Assembly (NCBI RefSeq): GCF_002001005.1
Contig: NZ_MUNX01000090.1
Location: 1 to 64,000 of the forward strand
DNA from: Flavobacterium sp. A45
GTDB taxonomy: Bacteria; Bacteroidota; Bacteroidia; Flavobacteriales; Flavobacteriaceae
Reading direction: 5' to 3'
DNA length: 64,000 bases
Below the pieces are notes generated by a model. The model saw nothing but the letters and a program-made list of their open reading frames with translations. It was not told the DNA's origin and did not search any database. Shown one piece after another: positions 33,950 through 43,203 of this stretch (position 1 is its first letter; each line of letters begins with the position of its first letter). Position numbers and translations under genes: made by a program.

Positions 33950-35002
33950 TTAAACATCATCATAATCCACGCGAATTGTAGCGGTGGTTGGATGTGCCTG
34001 ACAAGTTAAGATTAAACCTTCTGCAATTTCACTGTCAGTTAGAATGGAGTTTTTCTTCATCTCAGCTGCGCCTTCGGTAACACGTGCTAGACAACTGCTG
34101 CAGATTCCGCCTTGGCAGGAATAAGGAGCATCTATTCCTTGTTTAAGAGCGGCATCAAGAATGCTTTGTTTTTGAGACATTTCGAAAGTTGTTTCCTCAT
34201 CATCAACCATAACGGTAATTTTAGAATGACCGCTTAATGATTCTTTGATAGGATTTTCTTGAGAAGAAGAAGTGAAAAGCTCGAATTTTATAGCCGATTC
34301 TTTTACGTTTTTTTCTTTCAAAACATTCGAAACGGTATTGATCATTTCTTCTGGACCGCACAAATAGAATTTATCAAACTGCAATGTGGCATGCTTTGTA
34401 TTCAAGGCATAATTTACAGCAGCTTTGTCAATTCTTCCAAATAATGCGTTTTCAACATTCACTCTGCTATAAACATAATCTACAAATAGACGGCCTACAT
34501 ATTGAAGTTGCAAATCATGCAATTCCTGATGAAAAATGGTTTCTTCGGGTGATTTGTTTCCATATACTAGAGTAAAGGAACTTTTAGGTTCGCTTTTCAA
34601 AACCGATTTTATAATGGACAAAACAGGCGTAATTCCACTACCGGCTACAAAAGCGATATAATTTTTTTGGCGGTCAATTTCGGGTTCAAAAATAAATTTA
34701 CCTTCTGGTTTCCCTACTTCAAGAACATCGCCAGCTTTTAATTTGCTATTGGCAAATTGAGAAAAAGCGCCATCTTTTACGGCTTTCACAGCAATACGCA
34801 ATTCACCGCTTCCGGGAGCAGAGCAGATGGAATAGGCACGGCGGATTTCGGTATTATCCAATGTCAGACGTAAATTTATGTACTGACCGGCAATAAAAGT
34901 ATAATTGGGTTTTAATTCTTCAGGGACATTAAAAAGTATCGAAACGGCATCTTTAGTTTCGCGTTTTACTTCTTTTACAATTAATTTAAGAAAATTTGGC
35001 AT
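33950..35002 (-). CDS. PaaE-like flavin and 2Fe-2S oxidoreductase
   Basis: A 350-residue reductase with an N-terminal FAD-binding domain (RRAYSICSAPGSGELRIAVK, with the RxYS motif), an NAD(P)-binding domain (FVAGSGITPVLSIIKSVL; CGPEEMI) and a C-terminal plant-type ferredoxin domain with CQGGICSSC and a fourth cysteine in LTCQAHP. This is the PaaE layout, which passes electrons to the ring epoxidase of phenylacetate breakdown, but no paaABC genes are present, so the partner is unknown. The ATG at 35002 is chosen because an upstream TTG lies in the -7 box. Confidence 0.88.
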   Translation of the reverse strand: MPNFLKLIVKEVKRETKDAVSILFNVPEELKPNYTFIAGQYINLRLTLDNTEIRRAYSICSAPGSGELRIAVKAVKDGAFSQFANSKLKAGDVLEVGKPEGKFIFEPEIDRQKNYIAFVAGSGITPVLSIIKSVLKSEPKSSFTLVYGNKSPEETIFHQELHDLQLQYVGRLFVDYVYSRVNVENALFGRIDKAAVNYALNTKHATLQFDKFYLCGPEEMINTVSNVLKEKNVKESAIKFELFTSSSQENPIKESLSGHSKITVMVDDEETTFEMSQKQSILDAALKQGIDAPYSCQGGICSSCLARVTEGAAEMKKNSILTDSEIAEGLILTCQAHPTTATIRVDYDDV

Positions 35003-35017
35003 GAGACTATTTTTTTG

Positions 35018-35025
35018 CAAAAGTA
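35018..35025 (-). promoter_or_regulatory. -7 promoter box for the PaaE-like gene
   Basis: Read on the minus strand this is TACTTTTG. It overlaps the in-frame TTG at 35020, ruling that codon out, and sits 16 bases before the ATG at 35002. Confidence 0.6.
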
Positions 35026-35138
35026 ATAAAACTATTTAGGATTGAAAGAATTTGATGCTATCCAAGGTAGTTTTTCATTATTTTTATGTAACGTTTTCCT
35101 ACTATAAACTACTTACTTACAAAATCAAACAAAAAACC

Positions 35139-36599
35139 ATGATTGCAAAATTTATTTATCTTGAGTGGAAATCCTTTTTGAGGGCAGCCTCTTTCGCTTC
35201 GAATTTGGCCTTGAAAATATTGATGGGATTTCTAGCGCTGTATTTCACCTTAGTTTTTTTAGCATTAGGAGTTGGTGCTTTTTATATACTGAGGAAATTG
35301 AAATTGGATCCGTTGGAGACCATCAACAAATTTTTGATGTATTACTTTTTGATGGATTTGATTGTTAGGCTTTTGCTTCAGTCGATTCCGGTAATGAACA
35401 TACGGCCGCTGTTGACAATGCCTTTCAAACGGGCAACCATCGTCCATTTTTCTTTAGGGAAGACAGTATTATCTTTTTTCAACTTAGTGCATGCCTTTTT
35501 ATTTCTTCCTTTTTGTGCCGTTTTAATTTATGAGGGGTATGATGTAATTAGTGTGCTTCTTTGGTTAATGGGTCTTTTTTCTATAATTTATGCAAATAAC
35601 TTTCTCAATATTTTATTGAACAACAAAGATAACTTATTGGGTATTTTTATCACTATAGTCGCGATTTTGGCAGGCTGTCATTATTACAAACTCTTCGATA
35701 TTACGTTTTACACTTACCCATTTTTTGAAGCCTTATTCCATACCAAATGGGTGTTTCTGATACCAGTTTTAGTTTTAGCCGGATTGTATTATTGGACGTA
35801 TAACTACCTAAAAGGAGATTTGTACTTGGACGCTGGATTAACGGTTAAAAAAGACATTGCCAAAACGGAGAATCTAACATGGTTGAACCAATTTGGAACA
35901 TTAGGTACTTTTTTGAAAAATGATATTAAATTAATAAAAAGGAACAAACGCTCCAAAACTACAATTGGGTTAAGTATTATGTTCTTGTTTTATGGATTGA
36001 TCTTTTTTACCAATTCGCATCAACCAGCTGTGATGAGAATTTTTGCGGGAATATTCGTTTCTGGAGGATTTCTGATCACTTTTGGGCAGTTCGTACCAAG
36101 TTGGGACAGTGCTTATTATCAACTGATGATGACCCAAAACATACCTTATCGCGGGTATTTAAATTCCAAATGGTGGCTGATGATAATTGGCACAGTAATA
36201 TCTACTATTTTGGCTTCTTTTTATTTGTATTTTGGATGGGATGTTTATTTGACCATATTTGTAGGTGCCATTTATAATATTGGATTCAATTCCCTATTAG
36301 TGTTATTAGGAGGAGCTTTTACGAAAACCCCAATTGATTTGAATTCTGGGAAAGGTGCCTTTGGGGACAAAAAAGCATTTAATGCAAAAACAATGCTTAT
36401 TACTATTCCACAGTTGATTTTGCCAGTGGGATTGTATTGGTTGGGAACTTATTTGATGGATGCCAATTTGGGTCTAGCACTTGTTGCTGCTGTTGGACTT
36501 TTAGGTTTAGCATTCAAAAATAAAGCTTTTGTTTTTATTGAAAAAACCTATAAAAAGGAGAAATATGCAACCATTGAAGCCTACAAACAAAAGAGTTAA
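35139..36599 (+). CDS. DUF5687 ABC-exporter permease
   Basis: A 486-residue membrane protein with roughly ten to twelve hydrophobic segments, which I associate with DUF5687. FIYLEWKSFLRAASFASN at the start and a middle cytoplasmic loop (FLKNDIKLIKRNKRSKTTIG) are typical. The next gene encodes an ABC ATPase, so the pair is likely an export or drug-type transporter of unknown cargo. The ATG at 35139 is used; a 29-residue upstream extension has no family support. Confidence 0.75.
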   Translation: MIAKFIYLEWKSFLRAASFASNLALKILMGFLALYFTLVFLALGVGAFYILRKLKLDPLETINKFLMYYFLMDLIVRLLLQSIPVMNIRPLLTMPFKRATIVHFSLGKTVLSFFNLVHAFLFLPFCAVLIYEGYDVISVLLWLMGLFSIIYANNFLNILLNNKDNLLGIFITIVAILAGCHYYKLFDITFYTYPFFEALFHTKWVFLIPVLVLAGLYYWTYNYLKGDLYLDAGLTVKKDIAKTENLTWLNQFGTLGTFLKNDIKLIKRNKRSKTTIGLSIMFLFYGLIFFTNSHQPAVMRIFAGIFVSGGFLITFGQFVPSWDSAYYQLMMTQNIPYRGYLNSKWWLMIIGTVISTILASFYLYFGWDVYLTIFVGAIYNIGFNSLLVLLGGAFTKTPIDLNSGKGAFGDKKAFNAKTMLITIPQLILPVGLYWLGTYLMDANLGLALVAAVGLLGLAFKNKAFVFIEKTYKKEKYATIEAYKQKS

Positions 36600-36646
36600 T
36601 TTAATAGATTGACGAATCAATAAATCAACGATTAAACTTAAAAAAA

Positions 36647-37342
36647 ATGATACAAGTAAATAATCTTTCAAAAAAGTATAACGGGACAACCGTATTGAAT
36701 ATAGAATCATTAGAAATCCCAAAGGGGCAAAGTTTTGGATTAGTAGGCAATAATGGAGCAGGAAAAACCACTTTTTTCAGTTTGTTATTGGATTTAATTC
36801 AGCCCACAACGGGCAGTATTTTGAATAATGAAATCCAAGTGAATACGAGTGAAGACTGGAAACCTTTTACGGCTTCATTTCTGGACGAAAGTTTCCTGAT
36901 AGGATATTTGACACCCGAAGAATACTTTTATTTCATTGGCGATTTAAGAGGGCAGAATAAAGCTGATGTTGATGCTTTATTGCTTCAGTATGAGGAGTTT
37001 TTTAATGGAGAGATTCTTAAAAACAAAAAATATCTGCGTGATTTATCCAAAGGAAATCAAAAGAAAGTGGGAATCATCGCGACTTTAATCGGAAATCCGG
37101 AGGTCATTATATTGGATGAGCCTTTTGCTAATTTGGATCCAACAACTGTTAACCGATTGAAAAAAATCATCAAAGAATTAGCAGAGAATCCAAACATAAC
37201 GATACTGGTTTCAAGCCACGATTTACAGCACACGGTTGAGGTTTGCGACCGAATTGTAGCACTAAACAAAGGAGAATTGGTAAAAGACATAGTAACTACA
37301 AAAGAGACGCTCCAAGAATTGGAATTGTTTTTTGCTGTTTAA
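36647..37342 (+). CDS. ABC transporter ATPase (partner of DUF5687)
   Basis: A 231-residue nucleotide-binding subunit. Walker A GNNGAGKTT is at residues 34-42, the signature appears as LSKGNQKKVG near residue 128, Walker B as VIILDEPFANLDP and the H-loop as SSHDL. It matches the exporter-type ATPases found beside multi-spanning permeases. It follows the DUF5687 gene after 47 bases and completes a two-gene transporter. Confidence 0.9.
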   Translation: MIQVNNLSKKYNGTTVLNIESLEIPKGQSFGLVGNNGAGKTTFFSLLLDLIQPTTGSILNNEIQVNTSEDWKPFTASFLDESFLIGYLTPEEYFYFIGDLRGQNKADVDALLLQYEEFFNGEILKNKKYLRDLSKGNQKKVGIIATLIGNPEVIILDEPFANLDPTTVNRLKKIIKELAENPNITILVSSHDLQHTVEVCDRIVALNKGELVKDIVTTKETLQELELFFAV

Positions 37343-37429
37343 ATTTATATATTTCAAAAAGAAACGTATTTTTACAAGTCATTATACTAAAATCCTTTTT
37401 TAAAAGTTTAATGACCTAAACGTTTTCCT

Positions 37430-40048
37430 TTGAACAGCAATACATCAAAATATATTTTAGCCTTATTTTTAGTATCTTTCTTGATAGCTTGTTCTACCAA
37501 GAGAGATACTTTTTTGGCTAGAAATTCCCACGCATTGAGTACAAAACTCAACATATTGTACAATGGGCAAATTGCTTTAGATAAAGGTGTAAAAGGGATA
37601 AACGACAACAGTGTCGAAAATTTTTGGAAACGCTTACCGGTAGAAAAAATGCAAGTCAACGACGATGTGGCTGTTGATGGAAAACCCAAAAACGCCGATT
37701 TTGAAGTTGCCGAAGCTAAAGCAACCAAAGCCATTCAAAAGCATTCTATGAATATTGGTGGGCGCGAAAAAAATTATCAAATTGACGAAGCCTATTTATT
37801 GCTTGGAAAAGCAAGATATTATGACCAAAGATTCATTCCGGCTTTGGACGCTTTTAATTACATTCTTTATAAATACCCCAACAGCAGTAATATTTATGAT
37901 GCTAAAATTTGGCGCGAAAAAACCAACGTTCAATTGGGAAATGATGCTTTGGCTATTAAAAACACCTCAAAACTTATTAAGGATAACGATTTAAACAAAC
38001 AGGAATTTGCCAATGCTAATGCTATTTTAGCAAGCGCCTTTTTGAATATTGAAGAGAAGGACAGCGCAATAGTAAAGCTAAAATTAGCGAATGACTTTAC
38101 CAAAATCCATGAGGAAAGAGAGCGTTATTCTTTTTTGTTGGGCCAATTGTATGAAGAAGCAGGCCAAAAAGACAGCGCCATTTATTTCTATCAGACGGTT
38201 ATTGATATGAATAGAAAGGCCGAAAGGAAATTTGTTATTCAGGCCTACGCAAAAAAAGCAAAACTCAATAATTATCAAGGAGAGGACTATGATTTATTTG
38301 TCAAAAAATCCAAAAAGATTATGGAAGACAGAGAAAACAGACCCTATTTGGATGTGATTTATCATAGTATTGGAATTTTTTATGACAATAATAATGAGAA
38401 AGAATTGGCATTAGATTATTATAATGCTTCTTTGGACACCAAATCACCTGATGCTTATTTGAATGCTTCCAATTATAGAAACATTGGGAATTTATATTTT
38501 AAACACACTGATTATCTTTTTGCAGCCAAAAGTTATGATAAGAGTTTGGAATTATTGGATCCAAAAACTAGGGAGTATCTTCAGATTTCTAAAATTAGAA
38601 AAAATTTGGACGAGGCAATCGTCAATGAGGCTATTGCCAAACGAAATGACAGTATTATCTACGTTGCTTCTTTGAAGGAACCTGAACAAGTAGTGTATTA
38701 TGAAAATTATATTCAGAAATTAAAAAGCAGTGATGAGCTTAAAAAACTGCTTGCTGAGAAGCAAAAGAAATTGGAGGACAATATTGCATTAAATGCTGGG
38801 ACAATTATGCCTAATGATGCAACTACAAATCAACAAGGGCAAGTGGCAAATTCGCCCGCATTTGCTCCGCCTACAGATAACAATGCTACAGCTTCTAATA
38901 TGTTTTATTTTTATAATCCAAACACGGTTGCTTACGGAAAACTGGAGTTTAAAAAAACATGGGGAAATAGAGCCCAAAATGGCTATTGGAGAGTTTCATC
39001 TGGTGCGGGACAAAATCAAAATACAACGGGAAGCGATGCTGTAGTTGAGACTGCAGACAAACCAATCGTTTCGACAGAAGTAAATGAAAAATATACTACA
39101 GACTATTATTTAAAACAACTGCCTAAATCACAAACGGCGATAGACAGCATTACCAAAGAAAGAAATGTGATTTATTATCAGTTGGGAGTCATTTATAAAG
39201 AAAAATTCAAAGAGTATAATTTGGCTTCTGCTAGATTGGAGCAGTTGTTAATGTATCAACCTGAGGAGAAATTAATTCTTCCTACGAAATACAATTTATA
39301 TAAGATATACGAAATTACTAATCCGTCGAAAGCAGAATCGATAAAGAATGAGATAATAAGTCAATATCCCAATTCCCGTTATGCTCAAATTATCACCAAT
39401 TCAAAAACCGATGAGAGCGTGGGTAGTGACAGTCCAGAAGGAGAGTATGAAAGAATATATCGATTGTTTCAGCAGGAATATTTTGCTTCGGTATTGCAGC
39501 AAATTGATGGTTTGATCAGCGATTTTTCGGGAGACGCGATAGTGCCAAAATTTGAATTACTGAAAGCATTTACTATTGGAAAACTATATGGATTGGAAGC
39601 ATATAAAAAAGCGATTGAGTATGTAGCCGATAATTATGCGAATAATAAAGAAGGAAAAGAGGCTATAGAAATTCTTAGAACCCAAATTCCACTTTTGGAA
39701 AAAATGAGTTTTAGCACCATAGATAATAAAAACTGGAAAGTTGTTTTTAAAATTGACAAGAACGATACTAAAACTGAAGCTGCCATTGAGAGTAAGGTGA
39801 TTTTGTTTTTTGCCAATGAAAATGTTGAAAAGTTAAAATACACTTGCGATTCGTATACTGAAAAAGAAAGTTTCATTTCAATTCAAGGTATGCATTCAGA
39901 GTCGTATGCCGTTTTTGTAGCAGCTCTTTTTGCCGAAAACGAGAAATACAAAATTAGCCAACCTGGAATTGTTATTTCAAATGAAAACTATAAAATTGTT
40001 CAAATAAAGAAAAATATTGAAGAGTTTCTTTCACTAAAAAAACCGTAA
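37430..40048 (+). CDS. sprE: SprE/PorW gliding motility and type IX secretion lipoprotein
   Basis: An 872-residue lipoprotein with a signal peptide and lipobox ending at Cys21 (FLIACSTKR). The first half is TPR-like (KNYQIDEAYLLLGKARYYDQRFIPALDAF and following repeats), then a low-complexity N/Q/A-rich stretch near residues 460-490, then a second TPR-like half. This matches SprE/PorW, a periplasmic component of the type IX secretion machinery needed for gliding. Translation appears to start at TTG 37430, because the upstream ATG at 37411 meets a stop two codons later. Two bases separate it from bactofilin. Confidence 0.88.
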   Translation: MNSNTSKYILALFLVSFLIACSTKRDTFLARNSHALSTKLNILYNGQIALDKGVKGINDNSVENFWKRLPVEKMQVNDDVAVDGKPKNADFEVAEAKATKAIQKHSMNIGGREKNYQIDEAYLLLGKARYYDQRFIPALDAFNYILYKYPNSSNIYDAKIWREKTNVQLGNDALAIKNTSKLIKDNDLNKQEFANANAILASAFLNIEEKDSAIVKLKLANDFTKIHEERERYSFLLGQLYEEAGQKDSAIYFYQTVIDMNRKAERKFVIQAYAKKAKLNNYQGEDYDLFVKKSKKIMEDRENRPYLDVIYHSIGIFYDNNNEKELALDYYNASLDTKSPDAYLNASNYRNIGNLYFKHTDYLFAAKSYDKSLELLDPKTREYLQISKIRKNLDEAIVNEAIAKRNDSIIYVASLKEPEQVVYYENYIQKLKSSDELKKLLAEKQKKLEDNIALNAGTIMPNDATTNQQGQVANSPAFAPPTDNNATASNMFYFYNPNTVAYGKLEFKKTWGNRAQNGYWRVSSGAGQNQNTTGSDAVVETADKPIVSTEVNEKYTTDYYLKQLPKSQTAIDSITKERNVIYYQLGVIYKEKFKEYNLASARLEQLLMYQPEEKLILPTKYNLYKIYEITNPSKAESIKNEIISQYPNSRYAQIITNSKTDESVGSDSPEGEYERIYRLFQQEYFASVLQQIDGLISDFSGDAIVPKFELLKAFTIGKLYGLEAYKKAIEYVADNYANNKEGKEAIEILRTQIPLLEKMSFSTIDNKNWKVVFKIDKNDTKTEAAIESKVILFFANENVEKLKYTCDSYTEKESFISIQGMHSESYAVFVAALFAENEKYKISQPGIVISNENYKIVQIKKNIEEFLSLKKP

Positions 40049-40050
40049 TT

Positions 40051-40437
40051 ATGTTTGATAAAAAACCAAAATCCTACACAGAACTTTTAGGGAAAACCAA
40101 TAGAATAGTTGAGGGCACTACAATTCACGGGGACATAATTTCACCAGCCGATTTTAGATTAGACGGTGAACTGATAGGTAATTTTACATCTAACGGAAAA
40201 TTAGTGATTGGTCCAGCAGGAAGTGTAAAAGGTGACATCATTTGTAATACGGCAGACATAGAGGGAAAATTCGAGGGAAAAATTCAGATTGAGGATATTT
40301 TGAATATTAAGGAATCAGCCAGTATTATAGGAGAGGTTATTATAGGTAAATTATCTGTAGAGCCTGGGGCCAATTTCAACGCAACCTGTGTTATGATAAC
40401 CAAATCTGATAAAAACACTTCAAGTGCCAACGAATAA
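40051..40437 (+). CDS. Bactofilin (polymer-forming cytoskeletal protein)
   Basis: A 128-residue protein dominated by a beta-helical bactofilin domain (ITGNTTIHGDIISPADFRLDGEL-type repeats, seen here from about residue 20 to 115). Bactofilins polymerise without nucleotides and often act in cell-shape or envelope organisation. Short unstructured tails flank the domain. Its stop overlaps the next gene by 14 bases. Confidence 0.9.
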   Translation: MFDKKPKSYTELLGKTNRIVEGTTIHGDIISPADFRLDGELIGNFTSNGKLVIGPAGSVKGDIICNTADIEGKFEGKIQIEDILNIKESASIIGEVIIGKLSVEPGANFNATCVMITKSDKNTSSANE

Positions 40438-40657
40438 TGACCCAAAAAAGAACAACTACAACAAATGGTTGGCCTTAATTAATATCCCAATACAAATGGG
40501 TGTTATTATTTTTTTGTTTTCCTATTTAGGAAATTGGTTGGACGAGAACCATCCCAGCACAAAAGTGTATTATGTAAAAGTGCTGGTAATGGTTGGTGTT
40601 GTTTTGGCACTTTATAATGTAATTAGACAAGTAAACGAAATCAACAAAAAACAATAA
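40424..40657 (+). CDS. atpZ: AtpZ/AtpI-family protein
   Basis: A 77-residue protein with two membrane helices (about residues 16-34 and 46-64) and polar ends, as in AtpZ/AtpI, which assist assembly of the c-ring of F-type ATP synthase or magnesium/calcium uptake. It starts at GTG 40424 inside the bactofilin gene; no in-frame ATG lies nearer the start. It opens the accessory part of the ATP synthase locus. Confidence 0.82.
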   Translation: MPTNNDPKKNNYNKWLALINIPIQMGVIIFLFSYLGNWLDENHPSTKVYYVKVLVMVGVVLALYNVIRQVNEINKKQ

Positions 40658-40665
40658 AAAGTATA

Positions 40666-41058
40666 ATGAATCTTAAACAATTGTTTCCCTTTTTGACTTT
40701 ATTGGGTAGTTCATTCCTATTATACGTAATTCATAAGATGGTTTTCTATGGTTTTAACATCAGAGAAGAACTTTTTCACTATTCTCTAGAAACGCTATAT
40801 TTGTTTTTCTTTTCTTTATCTGTAATTATTTTCAAAGTTTTATTAATAATAAAAAAAAGAAGTTTTGACAATGTTGGAATGTCATTCCTTCTAGTCACAA
40901 GTATAAAGATGGTTTTTTGTTATTTGATTTTGAGGCCATTATTACAAGTACCAAAAACAAGTAATCCTACTGAAAAAATAAATTTTTTCATATTGTTTAT
41001 TGTCTTTTTAACAATTGAGACCCTTTTTACGATACGCTTAGTAAACGAAAAGCAATAA
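40666..41058 (+). CDS. DUF6168 membrane protein (AtpI-like position)
   Basis: A 130-residue protein with four predicted membrane helices. I associate it with DUF6168, a family found between atpZ and atpB in Flavobacteriia, which suggests an ATP synthase assembly role comparable to AtpI. There is no catalytic motif. It follows atpZ by eight bases; a promoter for the structural genes comes after it. Confidence 0.6.
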   Translation: MNLKQLFPFLTLLGSSFLLYVIHKMVFYGFNIREELFHYSLETLYLFFFSLSVIIFKVLLIIKKRSFDNVGMSFLLVTSIKMVFCYLILRPLLQVPKTSNPTEKINFFILFIVFLTIETLFTIRLVNEKQ

Positions 41059-41104
41059 TCAATACCTCAGTGAATCAAATTCTCAAAAAAATACTTTTAT
41101 ATGC

Positions 41105-41134
41105 TTTTGAGTATTAATAAAAAATGTACCTTTG
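41105..41134 (+). promoter_or_regulatory. Promoter of the ATP synthase structural genes
   Basis: TTTTG at 41105-41109 and TACCTTTG at 41127-41134 are 17 bases apart, a good match to the Bacteroidota -33/-7 pair. The atpB ATG follows 44 bases later. Confidence 0.7.
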
Positions 41135-41177
41135 CACCAAATTTTAGAATCGTTAAAAAATAAGATATTTAAGAGAT

Positions 41178-42326
41178 ATGGTGATTTCCAACAAAGCACT
41201 TAGATTTATTATAGCGACTTTCGTTATATGTCTTCCTTTTATTAGTATGGCAAATCCTGAAAAGGACACTACAGCTGTTCAAACTGTAGTAGCACATGAA
41301 GGTGCAGAAGCAAGCCACGAAGCACATGCTGAACCAACAGATGTGAAATCTGAAATTAAAGAATTTATCAATCATCACCTTTTAGACGCTCACGATTTTA
41401 CTTTCAGTGCCAATAAGGAAACTGGAGAACATTATGGTTTTTCTTTACCAATTATTCTTTGGGATAATGGCATTCAATTTTTTATGTCTTCAGCGTTTCA
41501 CCACGGACCAGCAGAAGGCGTTGCAGAACACAACGGGAATTTCTACAAATTACACCACGAAAAGATTTATAAAACGGATGCTGCAGGTACTTTAACCGAA
41601 GAGCACGGTCACCCAACAAATGTTAGACCTCTGGATTTATCAATTACCAAAAGTGTTGTTGGAATTATATCAGTAGCAATACTAATGTTTTTATTATTTG
41701 CAGGTTTAGCTAAATCATATGCTAAAAATGGAGGAATTGCTTCAGGAGCTGGACGTTTCTTTGAGCCAATAGTAATTTATGTTAGAGATGAAATTGCTAT
41801 TCCAAACATAGGTGAAAAAGGATACAAGAAATACATGAGTTATTTATTGACTATATTTTTCTTTATTTTATTCTTAAACCTTTTAGGATTAACGCCGCTA
41901 GGTTTCAACGTAACTGGTAATATTGCTATTACAGCTTCATTGGCTTTGTTAACTTATTTGATTACTACTTTTACAGCTAATAAAAATTACTGGGGACATA
42001 TTTTCTGGATGCCAGGTGTGCCAACTCCAATGAAATTTATTTTGGCGCCAATTGAATTACTAGGAACTATTATCAAACCATTTTCATTAATGATTCGTTT
42101 GTATGCTAATATTTTAGCTGGACACGTAGTATTGATGAGCATCATTGGGTTGATGTTTATTTTCAAAAGCTGGATTGGAAGTTCATTGTCATTTGGATTG
42201 GCATTTGCACTTTCTATACTAGAAATATTAGTAGCGTTTTTACAAGCATATATTTTCACGATGTTATCTGCACTTTATTTTGGAGCAGGTAACGAAGAGC
42301 ACCATCACGAAGAAGCTCATCACTAA
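41178..42326 (+). CDS. atpB: ATP synthase F0 subunit a
   Basis: A 382-residue subunit, longer than the usual 250-270 because of a signal-like N-terminal segment (residues 1-27) and a polar region with many His and Glu residues before the membrane core, as is usual in Bacteroidota. The core holds the essential arginine in FSLMIRLYANILAGHVV, which faces the c-ring. A His-rich tail (EEHHHEEAHH) ends the protein. It forms the proton half-channels. Confidence 0.93.
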   Translation: MVISNKALRFIIATFVICLPFISMANPEKDTTAVQTVVAHEGAEASHEAHAEPTDVKSEIKEFINHHLLDAHDFTFSANKETGEHYGFSLPIILWDNGIQFFMSSAFHHGPAEGVAEHNGNFYKLHHEKIYKTDAAGTLTEEHGHPTNVRPLDLSITKSVVGIISVAILMFLLFAGLAKSYAKNGGIASGAGRFFEPIVIYVRDEIAIPNIGEKGYKKYMSYLLTIFFFILFLNLLGLTPLGFNVTGNIAITASLALLTYLITTFTANKNYWGHIFWMPGVPTPMKFILAPIELLGTIIKPFSLMIRLYANILAGHVVLMSIIGLMFIFKSWIGSSLSFGLAFALSILEILVAFLQAYIFTMLSALYFGAGNEEHHHEEAHH

Positions 42327-42328
42327 AA

Positions 42329-42392
42329 GTTAGAAATTAGAAGTGAGAAGTTGGAAATAAATTCTAACCTCGAATTTCTTACCTCTAACCTC
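42329..42392 (+). repeat. TTAGAA/TTCTAA inverted array in the atpB-atpE gap
   Basis: Repeated GTTAGAA/GAAGT words at 42329-42357 face TTCTAACCTC/TTCTTACC words at 42362-42392, forming a long imperfect hairpin with a very short loop. It lies between the atpB stop and atpE. Confidence 0.6.
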
Positions 42393-42424
42393 AAATTGAA
42401 TGTTTAATTTTTAATATATATATT

Positions 42425-42616
42425 ATGCAAATTCCAACTATTGTAGGAGCAGGATTAATTGTAATCGGAGCAGGTTTAGGTATTGGTAGAATCGGTGGTT
42501 CAGCAATGGACGCTATCGCTCGTCAACCAGAAGCTTCTGGAAAAATCCAAACAGCTATGCTTATTGCAGCTGCACTTATTGAAGGTATTGGTTTCGCTGC
42601 GTTATTCGCTGCTTAA
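42425..42616 (+). CDS. atpE: ATP synthase F0 subunit c
   Basis: A 63-residue hairpin protein. Helix 1 carries the glycine-rich GAGLGIGRIGG, the cytoplasmic loop has Arg33-Gln34-Pro35, and helix 2 has the ion-binding Glu53 (IAAALIEGIGF). There is no Na+-type Q...ES signature, so protons are the coupling ion. It is short for the family, but complete. A strong hairpin follows its stop. Confidence 0.95.
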   Translation: MQIPTIVGAGLIVIGAGLGIGRIGGSAMDAIARQPEASGKIQTAMLIAAALIEGIGFAALFAA

Positions 42617-42625
42617 TTAAACTTA

Positions 42626-42664
42626 AAAACAATGGTTGCAACGGTTGGTTGCAACTATTGTTTT
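42626..42664 (+). promoter_or_regulatory. Stem-loop between atpE and atpF
   Basis: Seventeen-base arms (42626-42642 and 42648-42664) pair with a single G-U and a five-base loop, ending in four T. It resembles a weak terminator or 3' stabiliser and could raise the amount of c-subunit message over the rest of the operon. Confidence 0.65.
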
Positions 42665-42700
42665 AAATTAAAACATTAAAATTAAATAATAAGGTATAAA

Positions 42701-43201
42701 ATGGATAAGTTAATAAATGATTTTTCGTTTGGTTTGTTTATTTGGCAAGTATTAATATTTGTTGGGTTAATTCTTTTATTGAAAAAATTCGCTTGGAAAC
42801 CAATTCTTGATGCTGTAAACGATAGAGAAGAAGGAATTAAAAATGCTTTGCTTTCTGCTGAAAATGCTAGAAAAGAAATGCAAAATTTACAAGCAGACAA
42901 CCAACGTATTTTGCAAGAAGCAAGAGTAGAGCGTGACAACATGCTTAAAGATGCTCGTGAAATGAAAGACAAAATGGTTGATGATGCAAAAACTGAAGCT
43001 CAAGCTCAAGGTCAAAAAATGATCGAACAAGCTAAGGCTGCTATTGAAAGCGAGAAAAATGCAGCTATGGCTGAATTGAAATTACACGTTTCTACATTAT
43101 CTCTTAGCATTGCTGAAAAAATATTAAAAGATGAACTATCTAACAAAGAAGCTCAAACTAAATTGGTTGAGAAATTGTTAGGTGACGTTAAATTGAACTA
43201 A
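42701..43201 (+). CDS. atpF: ATP synthase F0 subunit b
   Basis: A 166-residue peripheral-stalk subunit with one N-terminal membrane helix (about residues 8-26) and a long charged coiled coil with heptad-like Ala, Lys and Glu (residues 40-150). The length is typical. The next gene begins three bases after its stop. Confidence 0.93.
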   Translation: MDKLINDFSFGLFIWQVLIFVGLILLLKKFAWKPILDAVNDREEGIKNALLSAENARKEMQNLQADNQRILQEARVERDNMLKDAREMKDKMVDDAKTEAQAQGQKMIEQAKAAIESEKNAAMAELKLHVSTLSLSIAEKILKDELSNKEAQTKLVEKLLGDVKLN

Positions 43202-43203
43202 TC

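Noticed and set aside
33950..35002. Complete phenylacetate degradation operon
   Set aside because: Only the PaaE-like reductase is present. The PaaK-like gene at 26809 belongs to the polysaccharide cluster and resembles CapK.
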